In this document: positions 5,631 through 10,623 of the stretch, piece by piece
Numbering within the stretch: the stretch's first letter is position 1
Layout of the letters: each line of letters opens with the position of its first letter
Assembly (NCBI GenBank): GCA_964407525.1
Contig: CAYOWC010000166.1
Location: 1 to 10,623, forward strand
DNA: 10,623 bases
Direction of reading: 5' to 3'
DNA from: DUZB01 sp964407525
GTDB lineage: Bacteria; Desulfobacterota; DSM-4660; Desulfatiglandales; Desulfatiglandaceae
Notes under the pieces: generated by a model
Databases searched by the model: none
What the model saw: the letters and a program-made list of their open reading frames with translations, nothing else
Told to the model about the DNA's origin: nothing
Position numbers and translations under genes: made by a program

Positions 5631-7664
5631 CTAATATGCTATAGCTGCTGCCTCGCGGGCCTCCGCATGGGCCTTCAGGGTGGAGATAGACTCGGAAAAG
5701 CGCCTGGATGATGTGAAGGTATAGTCCGGACTTTCGCTCAGGACCGCATCCTGTATCAAGGCCGCCCGGGTATCATAAAGAGGCGCCATCCGCGTGGTGT
5801 TGAACAGGCTGGTGGCGAATTCATGCACATTTTGCTGGTACTCTTCGGCGTAATCGGAATCATCCAGCAGGTAGCGGAGCAGTGGCCACCCGGATGTCAC
5901 TTCCGACGCGTTCAAGCTGAGGCAACGCGGGTTGGAAGCAAGGGCTTCGTTGTTATCCCAGGGTATCCATTCGAAGCGCTGGGTGTCAGGATTCCGATAG
6001 AGATAATAATTATGGGGCATGACGCCATAGGTGTCCCAATTCTGGAGTACGTTATTGGCTGCAAACCATTTGAGGAAAACGGGAACGTCCAGAATCATCT
6101 CAAGGTTGGTTTTCCAGGTGGTCGGATCCGTCACGCGAAGGTCGGAGTTCAGGACATCATAAAGGGTCTGTACATCGCTGTAGTCCAAGTCGCTCTCATT
6201 GGTCTTTTTGGCAAATTCATAGGTGTTGAAAGTGCCGGTTGCGAATGTCGCCGCATCCTCCTCGGGTTTGTAAAGATTGCCGTCGTTATCGTCATACTGG
6301 GTTTTGAGGACGGTGTCGTCCACCTCCTCCACCAGGGTATAAAGCCCGAAATAGACGGGTCCGTTGCCGTAATCCACATAGAGCTTATAGAAAGCGGCAT
6401 GGGAGCTTTTCAGACCGAAATTCCGGTAGAGCTCAGAGGCCGTGACCTCGTGGATGGCCGACTCGTCCTTGTAGTTGTTTTTGAGACTGAATTTTTTAAA
6501 ACCATAGAACCGCTGGTTCTTGATGGCGGGATAAATATCCTCGAATTTATCGAAATTGAGTTTGAAGGGCAGTTTGTTGCTATTGGCATGATAAAGACTG
6601 GAATTGCCCTTGAAGCGGATACCGACCCGATACCATTGCTTGCCGTTGTACTCCATATCACAAGGGACATCGATGGGATCGTCCATCAATGAAAAATCAT
6701 TTGATCCCCCGAGTTGCTCTTTGAGACCGGCCAGGTTGCTTTGCATCACGCCCCAATTAGCGGAATCGATGGTAATATCCATGCGTTGAACCTGGGCTGT
6801 ATCGAAGACCGTATCCAGGTTGGCGATGATCTCTTCCGTGTCCAGTTTTTCATGGGTCGCGGCGGTCCAATCCGGTACATCGATGTCTGTTTCACCGAAT
6901 GTCACGGTGAGCAGTGTGAAATCCAGACTGTCCGACGTTTCACCCCCGTTGGTGATGCTCACGGAATAAGTGCCGGCATCAGCCAGTTCTTCCGCCGTAA
7001 TTTCGGTCGTGAGATGAGTCGAACTGACAACCGTGGCTTCACGGCTGACACCATTGAAATTAACGGTAGCCCCTTCCAGGAAATTGCTTCCCAACAGGGT
7101 AAGCGTCTGATCGGAACCTCCTGCATAGGTCGTTGCGGGAAAAATGTATGAAAGAACGGGTGTGGCTTCCACCACCTGCAAAGTAGCTCGATCGTAGAAC
7201 AGGGACCCTTCATCCACCACACCGTTCACCGTCGTGTCAATCCCGAAATAGAACACATAGTTCCCGACCGGAAGTCCGGACACGCGCAAGACCTCCAATG
7301 GTTCCGTCAGGTTTAAAAGGGGTCCCTGATAAGCGGGCGCGAGGTCCTCCATGCCGTCCCCACAAAAATGCCACATACCGGGATACTCGTAATAATACCA
7401 TCCCATGGGCGTGTCCGCGAGAATCCACCAATCGGCCTCTTCTCCCGTCTGTTCACCCGCATTCAGTTCAACCGTCGCCGTAAGGGTGCCTGCGGTTGAA
7501 AGGGTGGTCAGATTATCTACCCCGTTCAGTTTTATATTCGGCGTCGCCGAAACCGCCTTGGCATCACTGTAGAATAGTCCAAATAACAGCAGGGAAAATA
7601 TCGCGGCCATAACGCTTACAGTCGTAAAATAGGTTTTTGACTTGGATCTTGTTTTTTCCATCAT
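5631..7664 (-). CDS. Secreted CotH-kinase-like protein with shared N-terminal module and TIG domain
   Basis: 677 residues. A signal peptide (1 to about 39) and module (about 42-167) match the two DUF1566 proteins of this block. An IPT/TIG Ig-like domain follows (about 168-254: PVLSYIFPATTYAGG, LLGSNFLEGATVNFNG, GTYSVSITNG). The CotH region runs from about 293 to 640: MDITIDSANW, RVGIRFKGNSSLY, KLPFKLNFDKF, the FSLKNNYKDESAIHEVTASE block, GLYTLVEEVDD, then NYYLYRN and FEWIPWDNNEAL. These are the segments of the CotH family, which includes the spore-coat kinase CotH and fungal invasins; WIPWDNN sits where the metal-binding acidic residues lie. A secreted protein kinase or binding role is inferred. 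AAGGAAGG before the double ATG supports the start. The leader motif of its neighbours is absent; an inverted repeat is there instead. Confidence 0.85.
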   Translation of the reverse strand: MMEKTRSKSKTYFTTVSVMAAIFSLLLFGLFYSDAKAVSATPNIKLNGVDNLTTLSTAGTLTATVELNAGEQTGEEADWWILADTPMGWYYYEYPGMWHFCGDGMEDLAPAYQGPLLNLTEPLEVLRVSGLPVGNYVFYFGIDTTVNGVVDEGSLFYDRATLQVVEATPVLSYIFPATTYAGGSDQTLTLLGSNFLEGATVNFNGVSREATVVSSTHLTTEITAEELADAGTYSVSITNGGETSDSLDFTLLTVTFGETDIDVPDWTAATHEKLDTEEIIANLDTVFDTAQVQRMDITIDSANWGVMQSNLAGLKEQLGGSNDFSLMDDPIDVPCDMEYNGKQWYRVGIRFKGNSSLYHANSNKLPFKLNFDKFEDIYPAIKNQRFYGFKKFSLKNNYKDESAIHEVTASELYRNFGLKSSHAAFYKLYVDYGNGPVYFGLYTLVEEVDDTVLKTQYDDNDGNLYKPEEDAATFATGTFNTYEFAKKTNESDLDYSDVQTLYDVLNSDLRVTDPTTWKTNLEMILDVPVFLKWFAANNVLQNWDTYGVMPHNYYLYRNPDTQRFEWIPWDNNEALASNPRCLSLNASEVTSGWPLLRYLLDDSDYAEEYQQNVHEFATSLFNTTRMAPLYDTRAALIQDAVLSESPDYTFTSSRRFSESISTLKAHAEAREAAAIAY

Positions 7665-7702
7665 TTAACCTTCCTTGTTTTATTTTTTTCAAAGAAAGCG
7701 AA

Positions 7703-7746
7703 AATTGTAATCGCAGGAAGATAGTTGTATTTCGAGGATTACAATT
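7703..7746. promoter_or_regulatory. Inverted repeat upstream of the CotH-like gene
   Basis: AATTGTAATC (7703-7712) and GATTACAATT (7737-7746) are perfectly complementary over 10 bp, separated by 24 bases. The dyad centre is about 60 bases upstream of the CotH start and about 78 bases after the stop of the small secreted gene. The TTTTCGCTTTCTTTG that follows on the minus strand would allow a weak terminator; a transcription-factor operator is the alternative. Confidence 0.45.
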
Positions 7747-7801
7747 TCCGTCTTACACCAAAATTGGACAAATCGGCCATTTGTGGATGGGGACTGCCCA
7801 A

Positions 7802-8083
7802 TCAGTCCTTGTCTCTTTCCCTGTCGTTGGGAGGAGGGTTATCGGGGCGCAGGACCATCCGATCGCCTTGCTGTTCACAGACGCCCGTCACCGTATCCCC
7901 ACGCGGGCTTACAAACTCAGCCGTATCGCCTGCGGATTTGTCTTCACAGGCCGTGTAGGCCTCCGGCGGCGGCCCCTGATGCCTGCCCCCGGGCCGCTGT
8001 CTTTCAGTATCCGCTCCAAATGCGTTTACGGCGCACAGGCTGAACATAACACTTGCGATGACGATTTTTTTCATGGTTTTCAT
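7802..8083 (-). CDS. Small secreted protein with two cysteines, unknown function
   Basis: 93 residues from the chosen ATG at 8081-8083. A signal peptide (MKTMKKIVIASVMFSLCAVNAFG-A) precedes a mature part of about 70 residues. The mature protein is proline- and charge-rich at both ends (RQRPGGRHQGPPPEAYTAC; RPDNPPPNDRERDKD). Between them is a short core with a Cys pair: ACEDKSAGDTAEF, then RGDTVTGVCEQQGDRMVL. The two Cys could form a disulphide. I have seen this core (PPPEAY-ACE-K--GD, then VTG-C) in small exported proteins of Desulfobacterota, with no known function. It lies between a DUF1566 gene and the CotH-like gene in the same direction and shares the leader motif of the DUF1566 genes. 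An accessory or substrate role for the secreted block is inferred only. An in-frame ATG at 8101 lies inside the ribosome binding site and was not chosen. Confidence 0.75.
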   Translation of the reverse strand: MKTMKKIVIASVMFSLCAVNAFGADTERQRPGGRHQGPPPEAYTACEDKSAGDTAEFVSPRGDTVTGVCEQQGDRMVLRPDNPPPNDRERDKD

Positions 8084-8091
8084 GGATTGAT

Positions 8092-8097
8092 CTCCTT
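8092..8097 (-). promoter_or_regulatory. Ribosome binding site deciding the start at 8083
   Basis: AAGGAG on the minus strand lies eight bases before the ATG at 8083. The alternative ATG (8101) directly overlaps this site, which favours the MKTMKK start. Confidence 0.6.
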
Positions 8098-8131
8098 TCA
8101 TTTCAACTTTTCGTTCAAATTGATATTCTAA

Positions 8132-8150
8132 TTTGCTTTCGTGTTGCCTT
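8132..8150 (-). promoter_or_regulatory. Leader motif shared with the DUF1566 genes
   Basis: AAGGCAACACGAAAGCAAA on the minus strand matches the 5562-5580 core at 16 of 19 positions and ends 48 bases before the start at 8083. Outside this core the leader does not align with those of the DUF1566 genes. This makes a common functional element more likely than mere duplication. Confidence 0.45.
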
Positions 8151-8159
8151 TAACCTAAA

Positions 8160-8204
8160 GCGGCATAGCCGCAAGCAAAATGTTTCGCGCAAAGACGCAA
8201 AGAC
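8160..8204. repeat. Small hairpin followed by tandem GCAAAGAC repeat
   Basis: GCGGC-ATA-GCCGC (8160-8172) forms a short stem; on the minus strand it is followed by TTTAGG. Immediately beside it GCAAAGAC occurs twice in tandem (8189-8204). Runs of CGCAAAGA are frequent in intergenic repeats of environmental bacteria, so this may be a remnant of a dispersed repeat. It lies between the first DUF1566 gene and the small secreted gene. Confidence 0.4.
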
Positions 8205-8256
8205 TTTCTTGCTATTTGTGACAGAAAATTAGGTGGTAAGGTACTATCAAGGGAGT

Positions 8257-8289
8257 GGGGCCATTCCATTGCCGTTCACGGAAGGCCCC
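8257..8289 (-). terminator. Hairpin downstream of the first DUF1566 gene
   Basis: GGGGCC-A-TTCC (8257-8267) pairs with GGAA-GGCCCC (8280-8289): a 10-bp stem with one bulged base and a 12-nt loop, 12 bases after the stop codon at 8302. No T-tract follows (ACTCCCTTGATAG on minus), so termination may be weak and the block may be read through. Confidence 0.45.
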
Positions 8290-8301
8290 TCACCCTGAGG
8301 A

Positions 8302-9969
8302 TTACAAATTCGCGTCGCGCACCAGACGGACATAGTTGTAAATGCGGATGGCATCCCCCTGGGGACCGTGGCCGGTGGGATAGTCGGCGGGATCGCCCAC
8401 TTTTGGGTCGCTGCGCTGTGACCCCGCGCCGTGGACGTCCGTCCAGGTCCCGTTCATATAGCCCAGCGACCGGCCGAAAGCCACGTAGGCGCCGAACCCG
8501 CCGGAGGTCTCGGACCAGTTGGCGTGGGTGGTTCCGGTCCAGTAAAAGGGGTAATCGGCCTCGCCCGCTTCGTTGGTAATGCCCGTGACGTTGAACAGGG
8601 GATCGACGGCGGCGGAACCGGTGGTATCCGGGGAACGACTGTAATCCACAATGCTTTGAAGTTCCTTGGCGTTTGGAAGGCGCCAGTCGTTGTATCCGAG
8701 ATAACCGGCGGCATTTTGGGTTTCCACCCAGGCCAGGGCCTCTTCCCAATTGAGCCCCGTGCCGCTGTCGTTCTGCGCCCACATGAGGCCCGTGGCGTTG
8801 TCCGTGATGATGCCGTTCCCGTTATCCGCAAAGCTGTTCAGGCCGTAGCCGGTGTTGCCGCGCACATACATGACAAAGAAGGTTTTTTCGGAACCGGGCA
8901 TGGCGAGACCATAACCCTTGATGCGTCCATCGGCAAAATTAACGCCGAACAATGTTCTGCCGCCGTTGGACTCATCTGAAACATACAGGTTGCTGGAAGC
9001 GTACTGGGAATCAATAATGCGCTCGCCCGCCGAGGTATCGCCGTAGGCAAAGTCAAAAATGTCGTCGTCGATAAAGGGAACCAGACCGGACGTATCGGTT
9101 CCTTCATAACCGCTGGGATCAAGGCCGGAAAACAAAATGAGCGAGTAGAGTTCCTTGATAGTGGGCAGTCGCCAATCGGAGTGCCCCCCCGTGGTTTGAG
9201 CACTTGCCCCGGCGACGGCTTCGTCATAAGTGAGTTTGTCGGCGGCGTCGATATCACCATCGCCGTCCGTATCCGGGCTTTGCTGCCACATGAGTCCCGT
9301 GATATTGTCGGTAACGGTGCCGTCGCCGTTATCGGTATAGGAGGGTTGATTGCCGCTGTACTGAGTATCTTGTCCGTAAAACGATTCTCCGGAACTCGGG
9401 CAGGAAATGGCATCGGAATTATCATAGCAGGTGTCCTGGCCGGTATCCACCACGGGGAAGGATCCGGTTTCCCCCGCTTCCACCACCTCGAAGGCTACCC
9501 GATCGTAGGACAGGGGCCCATCCACCACACCGTTCACCGTTGTGTCCACGGCGAAATAGAATACATAGTTCCCGACCGGAAGCCCTGATATTTGCAATAC
9601 CTCCAGGGGTTCCGTCATGCTGAAAAGGGCCCCCTGATAAGCGGGTGCAAGGTCCTCCATGCCGTCCCCACAAAAATGCCACCCGTCGGGAGGCTCGTAA
9701 TAATACCATCCCATGGGTGTTTCTGTGACAATCCACCAGTCGGCTTGTTCTCCTACCTGCTCCCCTGCATCCATTTGAATTGTCGCTGTGAGGGTGCTGG
9801 TGGTTGTGAGAGTCGTTAGAGCATCCATGCCGTTCAGTTTCATATCCGGAACGGCCGAGGCGGCCCACGAATGGCTGTAGAACAGCCCTAATAGCACCAC
9901 CAAAAACATTGCGGCTATGACGTTTACAGTCGTAAAATAGGGTTTTGATTTTGTTCTTGTTTTTTCCAT
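8302..9969 (-). CDS. Secreted protein with shared N-terminal module and two DUF1566 domains; carries a dockerin-like calcium loop
   Basis: 555 residues and the first gene of the secreted block. A signal peptide (MEKTRTKSKPYFTTVN, hydrophobic FLVVLLGLF, SWAASA) covers 1 to about 39, and the shared module about 41-166. A linker with two Cys (181, 190) leads to DUF1566 repeats at about 210-371 and 379-552. The signatures are DNGDGTVTDNITGLMWQQ and DNGNGIITDNATGLMWAQ, with SDWRLPTIKEL and NDWRLPNAKEL; the C-terminus is NYVRLVRDANL. The first repeat contains an extra DTDGDGDIDAAD stretch (233-244), resembling a dockerin/EF-hand calcium loop, that is missing from the paralogue at 3943-5514. The leader and N-terminal coding parts are much more alike between these two genes than their C-terminal halves, which suggests duplication followed by divergence or exchange. 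Its start sits behind GAGAT. Likely exported or surface-located; ligand unknown. Confidence 0.85.
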   Translation of the reverse strand: MEKTRTKSKPYFTTVNVIAAMFLVVLLGLFYSHSWAASAVPDMKLNGMDALTTLTTTSTLTATIQMDAGEQVGEQADWWIVTETPMGWYYYEPPDGWHFCGDGMEDLAPAYQGALFSMTEPLEVLQISGLPVGNYVFYFAVDTTVNGVVDGPLSYDRVAFEVVEAGETGSFPVVDTGQDTCYDNSDAISCPSSGESFYGQDTQYSGNQPSYTDNGDGTVTDNITGLMWQQSPDTDGDGDIDAADKLTYDEAVAGASAQTTGGHSDWRLPTIKELYSLILFSGLDPSGYEGTDTSGLVPFIDDDIFDFAYGDTSAGERIIDSQYASSNLYVSDESNGGRTLFGVNFADGRIKGYGLAMPGSEKTFFVMYVRGNTGYGLNSFADNGNGIITDNATGLMWAQNDSGTGLNWEEALAWVETQNAAGYLGYNDWRLPNAKELQSIVDYSRSPDTTGSAAVDPLFNVTGITNEAGEADYPFYWTGTTHANWSETSGGFGAYVAFGRSLGYMNGTWTDVHGAGSQRSDPKVGDPADYPTGHGPQGDAIRIYNYVRLVRDANL

Positions 9970-10080
9970 AGTTTAATCCATCTCTTTTTGGTGGTTTATA
10001 AAAAAATTGTACCCGGAATCTGTTTTGATGTTGCCTTCAATGTATCTCCTGTTCGTAAATCTTTTATCAGGGGTTCTTAA
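9970..10080 (-). promoter_or_regulatory. Conserved leader of the 8302-9969 gene
   Basis: Homologous to the leader at 5515-5617. The core is 10019-10037 (AAGGCAACATCAAAACAGA on minus), 18 of 19 identical to that copy and 49 bases before the start. An ACAGGAGATACATTG stretch upstream resembles a ribosome binding site but opens only a short frame that is not conserved in the other copy. No clear promoter boxes are seen. Confidence 0.5.
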
Positions 10081-10285
10081 AGGATTTGTAAATGTTTTGT
10101 AAAAATGATCTTTATGAGAGGACAAACCGGGTTCTTCCGATTGCCGGAGGCAGGGAGGACATCATGAGCAACGGATAACGACTGCTGAATATTAACGATG
10201 ATGGAAATTTTCCGCGGGCGGTTGCGGGAATGGACCCGGGGGCTTTCATATACTGAAACACCGCAGGGGGAGATGAGTGCTAATT
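10081..10285. other. Non-coding stretch, nothing recognised
   Basis: Apart from AT-rich sequence at 10081-10120 (a plausible promoter region for the leftward block) I see no gene, RNA or repeat. The minus-strand frame crossing it begins in the adjacent palindrome and does not look coding. Confidence 0.4.
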
Positions 10286-10362
10286 GGGCAGACACACAGG
10301 TCTACCACTACGACCCAGACGTTTCACGTGACGTCACGTAGGGCTGACCTGTGTGTTCGCCC
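10286..10362. repeat. Imperfect inverted repeat with a 14-bp perfect palindrome
   Basis: The left arm (10286-10312, GGGCAGACACACAGGTC...TACG) pairs with the right arm (10337-10362, CGTAGGGCTGACCTGTGTG...CCC) with few mismatches. Between them lies ACGTGACGTCACGT (10326-10339), a perfect 14-bp palindrome overlapping the inner edge of the right arm. The GTAGGG-(C)TGACCTGTGTG-CGCCC arm resembles dispersed palindromes in Desulfobacterota and Chloroflexota; this is from memory. Confidence 0.7.
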
Positions 10363-10370
10363 TTCTGTTT

Positions 10371-10521
10371 GGGCCTTGATCATCGTTCCGGCCACCCGGC
10401 AATAAATTGCCGGGCTATTATCTGTCGCCCCGATGGAGCTTATACAGTCCTGTAGGGACGGCAGATAATAGCCTGGGGTTTTAACCCGGGTGGCAAATGG
10501 CCGAAACGATGATCAAGGCCC
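10371..10521. repeat. Large imperfect inverted repeat (about 150 bp)
   Basis: GGGCCTTGATCATCGTT (10371-10387) is perfectly complementary to 10505-10521. Further in, CGGCC, CCACCCGG and GGCTATTATCTG (left, to about 10424) pair with CCGGGTGG, CAGATAATAGCC and GGCCG (right, from about 10460), with a short insertion (ATTTG-like) in the right arm. Each arm also holds its own smaller palindrome (CCCGGCAATAAATTGCCGGG; GGGTTTTAACCC). The centre is about 10425-10458. The layout suggests a MITE-like or REP/BIME-like element. No reading frame fills it. Confidence 0.7.
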
Positions 10522-10558
10522 ATGTTTGTGTTGCGCCCAAAACTAACTGAACAGAAAG

Positions 10559-10623
10559 ATGGCAAGGCCCTTAACCGGAAACATCAATGGAAGAGACTTC
10601 CCAGTCATCACCATTCTGCTCCT
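10559..10623 (+). CDS. Possible partial gene start, REP-associated transposase-like N-terminus
   Basis: From the ATG at 10559 the plus strand is open for 21 codons to the edge of the window. The first residues, MARPL, are typical of REP-associated tyrosine (Y1, IS200-related) transposases, whose genes sit beside palindromes like those directly upstream. The rest (TGNINGRDFPVITILL) does not follow the usual pattern of that family. Only a weak AGAAAG precedes the ATG. It may be degenerate or unrelated. Confidence 0.2.
   Translation, partial: MARPLTGNINGRDFPVITILL

Noticed and set aside
5823..6692. Long plus-strand reading frame (289 codons) opposite the CotH-like gene
   Set aside because: It lies entirely inside a well-supported minus-strand gene with recognisable TIG and CotH motifs. 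The translation shows no domain or motif and has no ribosome site that I can see.
8189..8204. Tandem GCAAAGAC as the start of a CRISPR or satellite array
   Set aside because: Only two 8-bp units are present, with no spacers or further units. It fits a remnant of a dispersed repeat better.
10077..10295. Minus-strand 72-codon frame starting MSAQLALI
   Set aside because: It starts inside the palindromic repeat, overlaps the conserved leader of the DUF1566 gene, lacks a ribosome site and shows no protein-like pattern.

Overview
The window looks like an accessory stretch of a Desulfobacterota (deltaproteobacterial, Desulfobacteraceae-like) chromosome. This rests on recognition without database support: a Tat-exported fumarate/APS-reductase-type flavoprotein next to a two-cluster ferredoxin, DUF1566 and CotH-type secreted proteins, and a response regulator whose C-terminal domain I associate with this group. 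All well-supported genes are on the minus strand, so the locus reads from right to left.

Right edge (9970-10623): no convincing full-length gene. It holds the leader of the first secreted-protein gene and two adjacent large imperfect inverted repeats (10286-10362 and 10371-10521). These look like dispersed palindromic elements. A possible plus-strand gene start (10559) runs off the end and begins MARPL, as many REP-associated transposases do.

Secreted-protein block (3943-9969): four genes for exported proteins, in transcription order. They are a DUF1566 double-domain protein (8302-9969), a small two-cysteine secreted protein (7802-8083), a CotH-kinase-like protein with a TIG domain (5631-7664) and a second DUF1566 double-domain protein (3943-5514). 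The three large proteins share the same signal peptide and a roughly 125-residue N-terminal module carrying different C-terminal parts. Three of the four genes carry the same 19-nt leader motif 48-50 nt upstream of the start codon. A strong hairpin (3904-3925) closes the block.

Redox pair (1860-3849): a small 2x[4Fe-4S] ferredoxin without a signal peptide, followed 16 nt later by a Tat-signal flavoprotein with an unusual Gly/Pro-rich insertion. They look like one unit working in the periplasm.

Left part (1-1477): a decayed signalling cluster. A response-regulator gene has an in-frame stop and a ruined receiver domain but an open C-terminal domain. It is followed by an intact small cyclic-nucleotide-binding-domain protein. 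A truncated N-terminal fragment of what may be a sensor protein then runs into a palindromic repeat (87-153). Palindromic elements therefore sit near both ends of the window.
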